DNA from: JAOPZW01 sp963789015
GTDB lineage: Bacteria; Actinomycetota; Thermoleophilia; Solirubrobacterales; Solirubrobacteraceae
Length of the DNA: 64,000 bases
Reading direction: 5' to 3'
Assembly: GCA_963789015.1 (NCBI GenBank)
Contig: CAWBIU010000001.1
Location: 2,232,001-2,296,000, forward strand
The position numbers and the translations under genes are program-made. The notes beneath the pieces were generated by a model. That model did no database searches, was not told where the DNA came from, and saw nothing but the letters and a program-made list of their open reading frames with translations. The stretch's first letter is position 1. Each line of letters opens with the position of its first letter. This document shows positions 26,186 to 34,812 of this stretch, piece by piece.

Positions 26186-27133
26186 TCAGCCGGCCGCCGC
26201 GGCCGTCCGGTGCTGCTGCGGGCTGACCCCGCGCAGGCGCTTGAACGCGGCGCTGAGCGCGAACGGGCTGCTGTAGCCGACGCGGTCGGCGACCGAGCCG
26301 ATCGTCGCCCCCGGCTCGAGCAGCAGGTCGGCGGCGAGCGCGATCCGCCAGCCGGTCAGGAAGCTCATCGGCGGCTCGCCGACGAGCTCGTTGAAGCGGC
26401 GCGCGAGCGCCGCGCGCGAGGCGCCGATCTCGTGCGCCAGCTCGGCCACCGTCCACGGGTGGGCGGGGTCGTGGTGCATGAGCCGCAGGGCATGGCCGAC
26501 GACCGGGTCGCCCCAGGCCCGGTACCACTCGGGCGTGTCGGCGTCGGGGCGCGCGAACCACGCGCGCAGGACGGCGATCAGCAGCAGGTCGAGGACGCGG
26601 TCGAGCACCGCCTCCTGGCCGGGCTCGTCCTTGACGATCTCCTCGGCGAGCAGGCGCACGACGAGGCTGTCCCACTCGCCGTCGTGGACGACGATCAGCG
26701 GCGGCAGCGCGCGCAGCAGCCGCGCGCTGACCTCGCCGTGCAGGTGGTAGCTGCCGGTGAGCATCTCGGTCGCGCCGGCGCTGGCGTTGCCCCACGTGCG
26801 GATCCCGGCGCTGCGGCTGTCGACGAGCTCCGCTCCGCGGGCGTCGAGCGGCCGGCACGCCTGGTCGCGATCGATCACGGCCATCGGAGGCGTTCCGGGG
26901 TCGTCGGACACCGTGTAGGGCTCGGGCCCGCGGACGACCGCCACGTCGCCGGGCCCGACGGCCACGGGCTCGCGGCCGTCGAACAGGAACCACGCCTCGC
27001 CGCTCACCATCGCCACGACGGTCAGCGGCGCCTCGTCCTCGATTCGCAGCGACCACGGCGGCTCCATGCGCGAGCGCAGCAGGAAGGCCTCGCGGGCTCT
27101 GGGTCCGTCGAGGAGGCCGGCGACCGCGTCCAT
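26186..27133 (-). CDS. AraC family transcriptional regulator with cupin sensor domain
   Basis: A 315-residue regulator. The N-terminal two-thirds is a Cupin_6 sensor (LTVVAMVSGEAWFLFDG, VAVGPGDVAVVRGPEPYTVS, GSYHLHGEVSARLLRALPPL). The last 100 residues carry the double AraC helix-turn-helix: WTVAELAHEIGASRAALARR and IGSVADRVGYSSPFALSAAFKR. ATG 27133 follows the family norm. It is divergent from a cupin gene with 81 bp between starts, a classical arrangement for control of the neighbour, and an inverted repeat lies between them. Members of this group often sense redox-active or aldehyde compounds; the ligand is unknown. Confidence 0.88.
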   Translation of the reverse strand: MDAVAGLLDGPRAREAFLLRSRMEPPWSLRIEDEAPLTVVAMVSGEAWFLFDGREPVAVGPGDVAVVRGPEPYTVSDDPGTPPMAVIDRDQACRPLDARGAELVDSRSAGIRTWGNASAGATEMLTGSYHLHGEVSARLLRALPPLIVVHDGEWDSLVVRLLAEEIVKDEPGQEAVLDRVLDLLLIAVLRAWFARPDADTPEWYRAWGDPVVGHALRLMHHDPAHPWTVAELAHEIGASRAALARRFNELVGEPPMSFLTGWRIALAADLLLEPGATIGSVADRVGYSSPFALSAAFKRLRGVSPQQHRTAAAAG

Positions 27134-27144
27134 CGCCCGATTGT

Positions 27145-27172
27145 AGACGCACGCGTATGTGATTGCGCGTCT
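27145..27172. promoter_or_regulatory. Inverted repeat between divergent araC-type and cupin genes
   Basis: AGACGC (27145-27150) and GCGTCT (27167-27172) form a 6-bp inverted repeat with a 16-base spacer, in the 81-bp region between the divergent start codons. Placement suits an operator for both genes, but the repeat is short and GC-rich sequence gives chance matches. Confidence 0.3.
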
Positions 27173-27214
27173 GAGCCATGGACCGTCTCGCCCTGCCGAG
27201 ATTGGATATCGCCC

Positions 27215-27787
27215 ATGATCACTCCAGGCCAGACCCTCGAGAACCCCGTCACCGGCGAGCGGTTCACCTTCACGCACACCGCTGCGAGCACGGACGGCGA
27301 GCTGCTCGCGTTCGACTTCGCGCTGCGCCCCGGCGGCGCGGTGCCGATCCCGCACGTGCACCCGATCCAGACCGAGCGCTTCGAGATGATCGAGGGGCGC
27401 ATGCGCTTCCGCGTCGGCCTGCGCACCTTCGTCGCCGGCCCGGGCGACGTCGTCGAGGTCGCCCCCGGCGTCGCGCACTCGTTCGCCAACGCCGGCGAGG
27501 GTGAGGCGCGCCTGCGCGTCGAGGTCCGCCCGGCCCTCCGGATGGAGGAGATGTTCGCCGAGGTCGTCGAGATGGCGACGGCCGGGCGCATGAGCCGCCG
27601 CGGCCTGCCGCGCAACATCCTCGATCTCGCCCGCCTGGCGCGCAAGTACGACCAGGAGGCGCACGCGCCGCTGCTCAGCGTCGGCGTGCAGCGGATGCTG
27701 CTGGCGCCGCTCGTGCTCGCCGGCGAGCACCCGCGCATGGGCCTCGCGGGTGCGCTCGCGGCCACGGCGGGCCTGAGCCTTGCGTAG
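27215..27787 (+). CDS. Cupin-domain protein
   Basis: A 190-residue protein with one cupin barrel in its first 110 residues: motif 1 GGAVPIPHVHPIQTERFEMIEG and motif 2 VAGPGDVVEVAPGVAHSFANAG hold the His/Glu metal ligands. The second half is helical (MEEMFAEVVEMATAG, LARLARKYDQEAHAP) and unlike any domain I can name. It starts at ATG 27215 and is read divergently from the AraC regulator, which probably controls it. This cupin-plus-helical form is common in actinobacteria without assigned function. Confidence 0.78.
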   Translation: MITPGQTLENPVTGERFTFTHTAASTDGELLAFDFALRPGGAVPIPHVHPIQTERFEMIEGRMRFRVGLRTFVAGPGDVVEVAPGVAHSFANAGEGEARLRVEVRPALRMEEMFAEVVEMATAGRMSRRGLPRNILDLARLARKYDQEAHAPLLSVGVQRMLLAPLVLAGEHPRMGLAGALAATAGLSLA

Positions 27788-27798
27788 GGTCAGCGGCC

Positions 27799-28239
27799 AT
27801 GAGCGCCTCCGGCGATCTGCGCCTCGAGCCGATCGGCGTCGTCGAGTCGCCGCTGCGCGACCCGGCCGACGCGCCGAAGCAGGGCTACGAGGGAGCGCCG
27901 GAGGCGACGCTCGTGTTCGACGCGCGCGTGGCCGGCGGCCTCGACGGCATCGGCCCCGGGGACGACCTCGTCGTCCTGACGTGGCTCGACCGCGCGGACC
28001 GCCAGGTGCTGACGGTCCACCCGCGCGACGACCCGGCCAACCCGCAGCGGGGCGTGTTCAGCACGCGCTCGGCCGACCGGCCGAACCCGATAGGGCTGCA
28101 TCGCGTGCGTGTCGTGGCGATCGACGGCCTGCGCGTCCGCGTCCGCGACCTCGAGGCCGTCGACGGGACGCCGGTCGTCGACGTCAAGCCGCTCCTGGCG
28201 CCGGTCGACGACCCGGCGCCCGGAGCGCGCTCGGACTAG
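27799..28239 (+). CDS. trmO: TrmO-type tRNA (adenine37-N6)-methyltransferase
   Basis: A 146-residue protein of the TsaA/UPF0066 family. E. coli TrmO uses SAM to methylate t6A37 of tRNA-Thr, modestly improving ACY decoding. It has the conserved start LEPIGVVESPLRDPADAPKQ, the core WLDRADRQVLTVHPRDDP, the signature GVFSTRSADRPNPIGLHRV, and VKPLLAPVD near the end. It lacks the C-terminal extension of E. coli TrmO, as most bacterial members do. It starts 11 bp after the cupin stop. The activity in this organism is an inference from family. Confidence 0.85.
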   Translation: MSASGDLRLEPIGVVESPLRDPADAPKQGYEGAPEATLVFDARVAGGLDGIGPGDDLVVLTWLDRADRQVLTVHPRDDPANPQRGVFSTRSADRPNPIGLHRVRVVAIDGLRVRVRDLEAVDGTPVVDVKPLLAPVDDPAPGARSD

Positions 28240-28246
28240 TGATCCA

Positions 28247-28810
28247 CTAGTTGTCGCCGGACCCCTGGTCGGGGGTGCCGTCGTCGTTGCCGCCGCCGCC
28301 ACCGCCGCCGCTGTTGCCACCGCCGCCGCCGGCCTCGTCGGTCCCGGTGCGCGACGCGCAGCGCGAGCCCGAGCAGGCGGTCACGCGGAACGTGATCTCG
28401 TCGCCGCGGCCGTCGCCGCCGCGGGCCGCCACGACGCGCGACCAGTGGCCGGAGCGGACGCGGTTGGCGGTGTACTTCACGCCGCGGTAGGTGAAGCGGA
28501 CCTTCGTGATCGAGCTGCCGCGGCGCGAGATCTCGGCGCGCAGGCGCAGCCGGTTGCCGGAGACGGAGTCGACCTCGATCTCGGTGATGCGCGGCGCGCG
28601 GCGCACGCCCGACGGCGTCGTCGTGGTGTTCGTCGTCCCGCCGGTCGTCGAGTCGTCGGTCGTCGTCGTCCCGGTCGTGCCGGTCGAGTCGTCGTCCGTC
28701 GTGCCCTGGTTGACCGAGCCGCCCGAGGCGACGGCGACGGCGGTGACGCCGCCGGCCAGGCAGACGGCGATCAGGATGGCGACGGTTCGCAGCCGCCGGA
28801 GCAGAGTCAT
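28247..28810 (-). CDS. Secreted low-complexity protein of unknown function
   Basis: A 187-residue exported protein. After MTLLRRLR a hydrophobic signal (TVAILIAVCLAGGVTAVAVA) ends near residue 30. A Thr/Asp/Gly-rich linker follows (about 35-70), then a small beta-rich domain of about 90 residues (RITEIEVDSVSGNRLRLRAE, KVRFTYRGVKYTANRV) with a CSGSRC cysteine pair. It ends in a Gly/Asn-rich tail. The domain may be an Ig-like or fibronectin-like fold; I recognise no family. ATG 28810 places the signal peptide correctly. It is on the same strand as, and downstream of, the chaperonin gene? No: it follows it in transcription order, after a hairpin. Confidence 0.65.
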   Translation of the reverse strand: MTLLRRLRTVAILIAVCLAGGVTAVAVASGGSVNQGTTDDDSTGTTGTTTTDDSTTGGTTNTTTTPSGVRRAPRITEIEVDSVSGNRLRLRAEISRRGSSITKVRFTYRGVKYTANRVRSGHWSRVVAARGGDGRGDEITFRVTACSGSRCASRTGTDEAGGGGGNSGGGGGGGNDDGTPDQGSGDN

Positions 28811-28840
28811 GGTCCGAGTTCCCCCATAGAGTCGATCAGC

Positions 28841-28860
28841 CGGCTTCCGGAGCGAAGCCG
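28841..28860 (-). terminator. Hairpin after the chaperonin gene
   Basis: CGGCTTC (28841-28847) and GAAGCCG (28854-28860) form a 7-bp stem with a 6-base loop, 30 bases past the groEL-like stop in transcription direction. No U-tract follows. It could end the monooxygenase operon or lie in the leader of the secreted-protein gene. Confidence 0.45.
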
Positions 28861-28889
28861 TCCGTGCGCCCAACTGTAGCGGCGGGCGA

Positions 28890-30539
28890 TCAGATCGGCG
28901 ACGACGGCCGCGCCAGCCCCTCGGCGAGATCGCCGAAGCCGGGCGCCACGATGGCGCCGGGCTGGGCGATCAGCTCCTCGGCCACGAGCGCCTCGGTGGT
29001 GAGCAGCAGCGCCGCCACCGACGCGGCGTGTTCGAGGCTCAGCCGCGTGACCCGGACGGGGTCGATCACGCCCTTCTCGAGCAGGTCGCCGAACTCGCCG
29101 GTGAGCGCGTCGAGCCCGTGGCCGTCGGGCATCGCCGCGACCTGGTCGACCGTCGCCTGGCCGTCGTAGCCGGCGTTGGCGGCGATCCAGTAGAGCGGCT
29201 CGGCCAGCACGCTGCGCACGACCTCGACGCCGCGCGCGTAGTCGCCCTCGAGCTGAATCTCGTCGAGCACCACGGCGCTGCGCAGCAGTGCGGTGCCGCC
29301 GCCGGCGACGATGCCCTCCGAGACGGCGGCCTGCGTGGCCGCCAGCGAGCCCTCGGTGCGCCGCATGCGCTCCTTGAGCACGACCTCGGTGGCCGCGCCG
29401 ACCTTGATCACGGCGAGGCTCGAGGCCAGGCGCGCGATGCGCTCCTGCATGATCTCTATGTCGCGCTCCTGCTGGGCGCGCGCGAGCTCGGCGCGGATCT
29501 GCGCGAGGCGGTTCTCGACGCTGCCGGGGCCGCCGCCGCCCTCGACGAAGGTCGTCGAGTCCGCGGTGACGATCACGCGCCGGGCGGTGCCGAGCATGTC
29601 GGGGCGCACGCCGGTCAGCGACAGCCCCGCCTCCTCGGCGATGACCTGGCCGCCGGTGAACGCGGCGAGGTCGCCGAGGTGCTCGATGCGCCGGTGCCCG
29701 AAGCCCGGAGCGCGCACGGCGACCGCCTCGATGGTGCGGTGCTGGTTGTTCGTGACGAGCATGCCGAGCGCGGCGGCGTCGACCTTCTCGGCGAGGATCA
29801 CGAGCGGCCGCTGGGCCTTCATGACGACGTCGAGCGCGGGCAGGAGGTCCTGCGGGTGCGTGATCGGCTTGTTCGTCATGAGGATCAGCGGATCGTCGAA
29901 GACCGTCTCCATCCGCTGCTGGTCGCGCACCATGTACGGCGAGACCCAGCCGTTCTCGACGTGCATGCCCTCGACGAACTCGACCGAGATGCCGGGCAGC
30001 TCGGTCTCCTCGACGGTCACGACGCCCTCCGGCCCGACGCGGTGCATGGCCTCGGCCACCGCCTCGCCGATGACCTCGTCCTCCTTGGCCGCGATCGTCG
30101 CGACGTGCTTGAGCTCGTCGCGGCCCTCGACCGGCCGCGCGATGCGCCGCAGCTCGGCCGACAGTCGCTCCGTCGCCTCCTCGATGCCGCGGCGCAGGAG
30201 CATCGGGTTGGCCCCTTCGTCGAGCGCGCGCATGCCCTCGCGCACGATCGCCTGGGCGAGCAGGGTGGCGGTGGTGGTGCCGTCGCCGGTGAGGTCGCTG
30301 GTCTTGCTGGCGACCTCGCGGACGAGCTGGGCGCCCATGTTCTTGAACTGGTCGGTGAGCTCGATCTCGCGTGCGATCGAGACGCCGTCGTTCGTGATCG
30401 TGGGCGCGCCGGTCAGGCGCTCGAGGACGACGTTGCGTCCCTTCGGCCCGAGCGTCACCTTCACCGTGTTGGCGAGCTCGTCCACACCGGCCTGCAGGAG
30501 CTGCCGGGCGTCGTGGTTGAAGTGCAGTCGCTTGCCCAT
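28890..30539 (-). CDS. mimG: Operon-linked 60-kDa chaperonin (GroEL paralogue, MimG-like)
   Basis: A full-length (549-residue) group I chaperonin. It has TVKVTLGPKGRNVVLERLTG, the ATPase motif LTGDGTTTATLLAQAIV, VVTVEETELPG, and VSEGIVAGGGTALLRS near residue 410. The C-terminus ends in RPSSPI and lacks the GGM tail of housekeeping GroEL. No groES is adjacent. It closes the monooxygenase operon. In mycobacteria a comparable GroEL-like protein, MimG, is needed for productive folding of the large hydroxylase subunit MimA, so this is probably a client-specific chaperonin. The alternative, a housekeeping GroEL, is unlikely given the context and tail. Confidence 0.88.
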   Translation of the reverse strand: MGKRLHFNHDARQLLQAGVDELANTVKVTLGPKGRNVVLERLTGAPTITNDGVSIAREIELTDQFKNMGAQLVREVASKTSDLTGDGTTTATLLAQAIVREGMRALDEGANPMLLRRGIEEATERLSAELRRIARPVEGRDELKHVATIAAKEDEVIGEAVAEAMHRVGPEGVVTVEETELPGISVEFVEGMHVENGWVSPYMVRDQQRMETVFDDPLILMTNKPITHPQDLLPALDVVMKAQRPLVILAEKVDAAALGMLVTNNQHRTIEAVAVRAPGFGHRRIEHLGDLAAFTGGQVIAEEAGLSLTGVRPDMLGTARRVIVTADSTTFVEGGGGPGSVENRLAQIRAELARAQQERDIEIMQERIARLASSLAVIKVGAATEVVLKERMRRTEGSLAATQAAVSEGIVAGGGTALLRSAVVLDEIQLEGDYARGVEVVRSVLAEPLYWIAANAGYDGQATVDQVAAMPDGHGLDALTGEFGDLLEKGVIDPVRVTRLSLEHAASVAALLLTTEALVAEELIAQPGAIVAPGFGDLAEGLARPSSPI

Positions 30540-30549
30540 GCGTGGCCTC

Positions 30550-31587
30550 CTACGCGGCCTCGGGAACGAGGATGCCGCGGCCCTGGAGCCGGCCTCCGTC
30601 GAGGTCCGCCATCGCGTCGTTGATGGCGTCCAGCGGATAGGTCGTCGTGTGCAGCGTCACCTGGCCCTGGGCGGTCAGGATCATCAGGTCCTGGAGGTCG
30701 ATGTAGGTGCCGACGAGGTTCCCGATGAACGAGATCTCGCGCGAGATGACGTCGATCGTCGGGATGTCGATGTTCTGGCCGTAGCCGATGACGTAGTAGA
30801 AGCCGCCGTCCTGGATCATCTCGACGCCGTCCTCGACCGCGCCGTTCTCGCCGACGAAGTCGATGATCGCCTCGGCGCCCATCCCGTCGGTGAGCTCCTT
30901 GACCGCCTCGACGTGCTTGGAGCCCTCGACCTTGACCGTGTGGTGGGCGCCCATCTCCTTGGCCAGCGCGAGCGCCTTCTCGTTGGGGTCGACGACGATG
31001 ATCTCCGTCGGCGTGTAGGCCCTCAGGCACTGGATGCCGATGTGGCCCAGGCCGCCGGCGCCGATGACGACCGTCTTCGTGCCCGCGCCGGTGACCGGGA
31101 TCGCCTTCTTGACCGCGTGGATCGCGGTCAGCCCGGCGTCGGCCAGCGCCGCGATGTCGGTCGGGTGCAGCGAGGGGTCGAGCTTGACGACCGAGCGCGC
31201 GCTCGTGAGCAGGAACTCGGCGAAGCCGCCGTCGCGGTTGATGCCCGGGAACGACCCGTTGACGCAGTGCATGTCGTCGCCGCGCCGGCACGGGCGGCAC
31301 AGGCCGCACGAGATGAAGGGGTGGACGATGACCGTGTCACCGACCTCGACGTTCGAGACGCCCGAGCCGATCTCGTGCACCCAGCCGGCGTTCTCATGGC
31401 CGGGGGTGTACGGGAGCTTGACGTTGGACCTGGAGGCCCACTGGCCCTCCTGGATGTGCAGATCGGTGCGGCACAGGCCGGCCGCGCCGATGCGCACGAC
31501 GACGTCGAAGGGCCCCGTGGCCTTCGGCTCGTCGACCGAGTCGAGCTGCAGGGGCTGGTGGTACTCGTGCAGCCGCGCGGCCTTCAT
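30550..31587 (-). CDS. Zinc-dependent NAD(P) alcohol dehydrogenase
   Basis: A 345-residue medium-chain dehydrogenase. The catalytic zinc site has C39 (GLCRTDLH) and GHENAGWVHEIGSG. The structural zinc cysteines are in SCGLCRPCRRGDDMHC, and the cofactor motif is GAGGLGHIGIQ followed by acidic VVDPNE, suggesting NAD rather than NADP. It should oxidise the alcohol made by the monooxygenase, for example 2-propanol to acetone, as inferred for prm/mim operons. Its ATG overlaps the stop of the upstream DUF59 gene (ATGA), and the chaperonin gene follows after 10 bp. Confidence 0.92.
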   Translation of the reverse strand: MKAARLHEYHQPLQLDSVDEPKATGPFDVVVRIGAAGLCRTDLHIQEGQWASRSNVKLPYTPGHENAGWVHEIGSGVSNVEVGDTVIVHPFISCGLCRPCRRGDDMHCVNGSFPGINRDGGFAEFLLTSARSVVKLDPSLHPTDIAALADAGLTAIHAVKKAIPVTGAGTKTVVIGAGGLGHIGIQCLRAYTPTEIIVVDPNEKALALAKEMGAHHTVKVEGSKHVEAVKELTDGMGAEAIIDFVGENGAVEDGVEMIQDGGFYYVIGYGQNIDIPTIDVISREISFIGNLVGTYIDLQDLMILTAQGQVTLHTTTYPLDAINDAMADLDGGRLQGRGILVPEAA

Positions 31588-32279
31588 GCCGCCACCTCCT
31601 CGTGGTCAGGGTTTCCGTAGCGCGCGCGCAGCAGGTCGCGGCACATGCCTCCGTTGGTCTCGAGGCTCAGGCTGACGAGCCGCGCGCGGCGCAGCCACGT
31701 CGGCAGGTCGGACGCGCTGAGCGGCGAGCCGTCGCCGGCGACGAGCGCGGGCGCGTCGTCGTCGTGGGGGAGGCCGAGCGCGGCGCGCAGGGCGACGCCG
31801 CGCACGGCGTCGGGGATGTCGGGCAGGTCGGCGACCCGCGTCTGCACGATCGCCTCGGCGCTCGCGCCGTCGGCGAGCAGCGCCTGGCAGACCCGCGCCT
31901 GTCGCGCGAGCAGGGCCTTGCGCTGGAAGAGCTCGCGCAGCGCGTCCAGGTCGCCGGCCGTCTCGCCCGGGAAGGCCGCCCCGAAGGTGTCGCCGCGGCA
32001 CACCGCGGCGTTGATCTCCTCGCCGGTGTAGTGGTCCTCGAGGACGACCGAGAGCTCGCGGACCTCCGGCAGCCGGCGCACGGCGGTGCGCGCGTCGGCT
32101 GCCATCAGGAACGCGAAGTTGGGCGCGCACTGCGGCGTCGGGAGCCGCAGTGAGACCTCGACGTCGCCGTCCTCGGCCACGACCAGGGAGCCGACGAAGC
32201 CGAGCGTGGTGATCGGCTCGTCGAGCTCCGGGTCGTAGACCGTGCCCAGCGCCTCGAGGACACGCGAGCGTAGGCTCAC
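31584..32279 (-). CDS. DUF59/MIP18-type metal-sulfur assembly protein with long C-terminal extension
   Basis: A 231-residue protein. The first 100 residues match the DUF59 fold (VLEALGTVYDPELDEPITTLGFV, then VEVSLRLPTPQCAPNFAFLMAADA), in which a conserved Cys helps carry Fe-S clusters or Fe. The remaining 130 residues, including ALLARQARVCQALLADGASA and LPTWLRRARLVSLSLETNGG, are specific to this operon type. A role in loading iron into the hydroxylase or maturing the 2Fe-2S reductase is an inference. GTG 32279 overlaps the amidohydrolase stop, and its own stop overlaps the dehydrogenase ATG, so coupled translation is likely. Confidence 0.8.
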   Translation of the reverse strand: MSLRSRVLEALGTVYDPELDEPITTLGFVGSLVVAEDGDVEVSLRLPTPQCAPNFAFLMAADARTAVRRLPEVRELSVVLEDHYTGEEINAAVCRGDTFGAAFPGETAGDLDALRELFQRKALLARQARVCQALLADGASAEAIVQTRVADLPDIPDAVRGVALRAALGLPHDDDAPALVAGDGSPLSASDLPTWLRRARLVSLSLETNGGMCRDLLRARYGNPDHEEVAA

Positions 32280-33331
32280 GTAGCCCCTTCGACCAGCTGC
32301 GCGTCGGCGGGGTCGGCCGGCGCCCCGGCGTCGGCGGGGAGCCGCAGGTGCTCGGGGACGTCGACGCCGTACAGCTTGGCGCCGTTGAGCCCGAGGACCT
32401 TCTTCTTGGCCTCGGTCGTCCAGCGCGGGTAGTCGCTGAAATCGTCGTCGGGGTAGTCCCAGTCGACCAGGCCCTCGACCTGCCACTTCGGCTCCCAGAT
32501 CGCGTAGTCCGAGCCGAACAGCATCTTGTCCTCGCCGACCCAGAACAGCAGCTCGCCCATGACCTTGGCGAAGAACCGAGGGCGGGCGTGCATCAGGCCG
32601 CCGACGACGACCGACAGGCCGGCGTAGACGTTGGGCTCCTGCGTCGCCATGAAGCAGAAGTCCTCGATCCGCGGCAGCCCGACGTGCTCGACGATGAAGT
32701 TGAGCTCGCCGTTGTAGTCCGTCGCGACGTGATCGATGTCCGAGACGTCGAAGGCGTCCTTGTCCAGCGGCCAGATCGTCGGCCCCTTGTGGACGTGGAT
32801 GTTGCGGATCCCGAGCTCGACGCACTTGTCGAGGAACGGGATCGCCTCGGGGTCGGTCAGCTTCCAGCCCCGCGAGCCGTTGTGCCACTCGGCCGTGTAG
32901 AGCTTGACGCCCTGCAGGCCGTACTTGGCGTGGTCGGCCTCGAGCTGGCGCAGGCCGGCCTCGCCCTCACGCGGGTCCCAGCGGCCGTTGAGGATCAGCT
33001 TGCCGGCGAAGCGTTCCTTCATCGCCGCGTTCTGCTCGATGTCGTTGAACCCGTTCGCGTACCACGACTTCAGGTACGTCGACTGGAAGACGGCGTGGTC
33101 GACGTATCCGTCGGTGAAGACGTCCTTCTCGAAGTCCTCCGGCGAGTACTTCTGGAAGTGCTCGATCGTCCAGTGCGTCTCCGGCGGCCCAAGGCCCTGG
33201 TACGCGTGGAAGCACTCGATCCAGCCCTTGGCGTACTTCTCGGCGCCCTTGACCCAGTTCTCCGGGCTCGCGTCCCAGAAGTGGAGGTGGCTGTCGAAGA
33301 CGAAGTACTGCTCCCCGTCCTTCTCGTACAT
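32276..33331 (-). CDS. Amidohydrolase-2 family protein of the monooxygenase operon
   Basis: A 351-residue TIM-barrel metal-dependent hydrolase. The metal motif is DSHLHFWD at residues 13-20. Later ligands are probably in IRNIHVHKGPTIWPLD, FIVEHVGLPRIEDF and MLFGSDYAIW, where the Asp is the conserved last ligand. Homologues are fixed members of mim/prm operons, but no reaction has been assigned as far as I know. It is unlikely to act on propane products directly unless a ring or carboxylic intermediate is involved. Its stop overlaps the DUF59 start; the effector gene lies 20 bp upstream. Confidence 0.87.
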   Translation of the reverse strand: MYEKDGEQYFVFDSHLHFWDASPENWVKGAEKYAKGWIECFHAYQGLGPPETHWTIEHFQKYSPEDFEKDVFTDGYVDHAVFQSTYLKSWYANGFNDIEQNAAMKERFAGKLILNGRWDPREGEAGLRQLEADHAKYGLQGVKLYTAEWHNGSRGWKLTDPEAIPFLDKCVELGIRNIHVHKGPTIWPLDKDAFDVSDIDHVATDYNGELNFIVEHVGLPRIEDFCFMATQEPNVYAGLSVVVGGLMHARPRFFAKVMGELLFWVGEDKMLFGSDYAIWEPKWQVEGLVDWDYPDDDFSDYPRWTTEAKKKVLGLNGAKLYGVDVPEHLRLPADAGAPADPADAQLVEGAT

Positions 33332-33351
33332 ACGCTTTCCTCTCCTCGGCG

Positions 33352-33696
33352 CTACTGCACCGGCTGGAGGTCGAAGCCGAGGTACTCGGCCGCGTCCTCC
33401 GGGTTGGCGAACAGCAGCACGCGGTCGTCGAGGACGACCATACGCCCGTAGTGGGTGCTCATGATCTCCTCGAAGTCATCCTGGCCGAACTCGGGCCAGC
33501 CCAGCTGGTCGGCGATCTCCTCGAAGTCGAAGTCGACCTTGTTGACGCCGTCGACGCGGATCATCGACGGCAGCTCGGTGACGACGACGTTCTCCTTGCC
33601 GCGCATCACCTCGGCGACCTCGAAGCCGACCTGGTTGTTCATCAGCGTGACGCCGGCCTTGTTGGACGAGGTCCGGTCCGACACGAACTCGCTCAT
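33352..33696 (-). CDS. mimD: Monooxygenase effector/coupling protein MimD
   Basis: A 114-residue cofactor-free regulatory subunit of the binuclear iron monooxygenase, comparable to MMOB/TmoD. The pattern AGVTLMNNQVGFEVAEVMRGK, then VTELPSMIRVDGVNKVDFDF and ADQLGWPEFGQDDFEEIMST, is standard for the family. It binds the hydroxylase and controls oxygen activation and substrate access. ATG 33696 overlaps the mimC stop (ATGA), so its synthesis is likely coupled to that of the beta subunit. Confidence 0.92.
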   Translation of the reverse strand: MSEFVSDRTSSNKAGVTLMNNQVGFEVAEVMRGKENVVVTELPSMIRVDGVNKVDFDFEEIADQLGWPEFGQDDFEEIMSTHYGRMVVLDDRVLLFANPEDAAEYLGFDLQPVQ

Positions 33697-34799
33697 GCGT
33701 TCAGCTCCTTCGGGGTCTCGAGGCCGATGTCGCTCAGGAGGTTCTCGAAGCGGTCGCGCGAGCGCTCGAAGGAGTCCTCGAAGCGGACGACCTTCTCGGC
33801 CGGCTGGGACCAGATCGGTTGCAGCTGCTTGGCGGCGGCCTCGCACGCGGGCGTCCACTTCGACAGCCACTGCTGCATCGTGGCGCGGTTCTCGGCGCCG
33901 TAGGTCTCGTCCTCGGCGAGCATCTTGAACAGGGCACGGGCGCCCCGCTGCTCGCGGGCGACGTCGGATTCGCCGGCGCCCATGATCGTGGGCGTGATGA
34001 AGTCGCCGTTCGGGGCCGCGGCCTGCATGACGAAGCCGCTGCGGAACAGCTCGCCGACGAGCGGCTCGAAGACCACCGCGGTGGCGAAGAACTGCTCCGC
34101 CCAGTCACGGGTGCCGGTCAGCTGCTCGACCACCTCGCGCGTCGGCTGCCAGATCGGGTCCTGCTGCCACGCCTCCCTGTGCGCATTGTCGTGGAAGTCG
34201 TCGATCTGATCGGAGACCTCGAGGTTGAACAGGATCAGGTCCTGCGCGAAGCGCAGCTTGTGCACCGCGCCGACGGCCATGGCGTTGTTGATCATGTTCG
34301 TCGGGGCATCGCGCTGGGCCGGCGTGTAGACGTGCAGGCCGATGCCGTGCTCGGCGTGCGCCCAGGCGAAGATGTGACGCTCGACGACCTTGGCCCACGC
34401 CCGGTTCCAGCTCTGGAAGACCCCGGCGGCCTTGGCGTTGGCGATGTTGGCCTGGATCTGGCGGACGACGTTCGCGTTGTTGCGATAGATCGTCTGCTCC
34501 CATTCCTCGTTGGGATCGAGGAACTCGTGCCAGTTGGACGACTTCAGCGCCGTCCACTCCTGCGGATAGCCGGCATCGCCGTTGGCGAAGGCGTAGACCC
34601 AGCCCTGCGTCAGGTGGCGCGCGGGATCGGGCTGGACGTCGACGGTGACGTCCTCGTAGACGGTGGCCCGCCGCTTGCGCGGCGTGAAGTAGTTGTAGTG
34701 CCGGCTCGTGGACGATGGGAACTCCTGCGCCCCGGCCTCCGCATCCGTGAAGACCGGCTTGGGGACGCTGCGTTCCTTCACTGGGTTGTCCGTGGCCAT
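33693..34799 (-). CDS. mimC: Binuclear iron monooxygenase hydroxylase beta subunit MimC
   Basis: A 368-residue non-catalytic hydroxylase subunit. It shares the alpha-subunit fold but lacks the iron ligands. Family segments are SRHYNYFTPRKRRATVYEDV, GWVYAFANGDAGYPQEWTAL, SSNWHEFLDPNEEWEQTIYR and LRFAQDLILFNLEVSDQIDD. It scaffolds the (alpha-beta)2 hydroxylase. It begins 13 bp after the reductase stop and overlaps mimD. The order alpha-reductase-beta-effector is that of mimABCD/prmABCD and differs from soluble methane or toluene monooxygenase operons. Confidence 0.93.
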   Translation of the reverse strand: MATDNPVKERSVPKPVFTDAEAGAQEFPSSTSRHYNYFTPRKRRATVYEDVTVDVQPDPARHLTQGWVYAFANGDAGYPQEWTALKSSNWHEFLDPNEEWEQTIYRNNANVVRQIQANIANAKAAGVFQSWNRAWAKVVERHIFAWAHAEHGIGLHVYTPAQRDAPTNMINNAMAVGAVHKLRFAQDLILFNLEVSDQIDDFHDNAHREAWQQDPIWQPTREVVEQLTGTRDWAEQFFATAVVFEPLVGELFRSGFVMQAAAPNGDFITPTIMGAGESDVAREQRGARALFKMLAEDETYGAENRATMQQWLSKWTPACEAAAKQLQPIWSQPAEKVVRFEDSFERSRDRFENLLSDIGLETPKELNA

Positions 34800-34812
34800 C
34801 GACGCTCCTCTC

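Noticed and set aside
28280..28330. Trinucleotide-like repeat as a regulatory or unstable repeat
   Set aside because: It is the Gly/Asn-rich tail of a secreted protein written in GC-rich codons.
28890..30539. Housekeeping groEL
   Set aside because: There is no groES upstream, the C-terminal GGM tail is missing, and it is the last gene of a monooxygenase operon.
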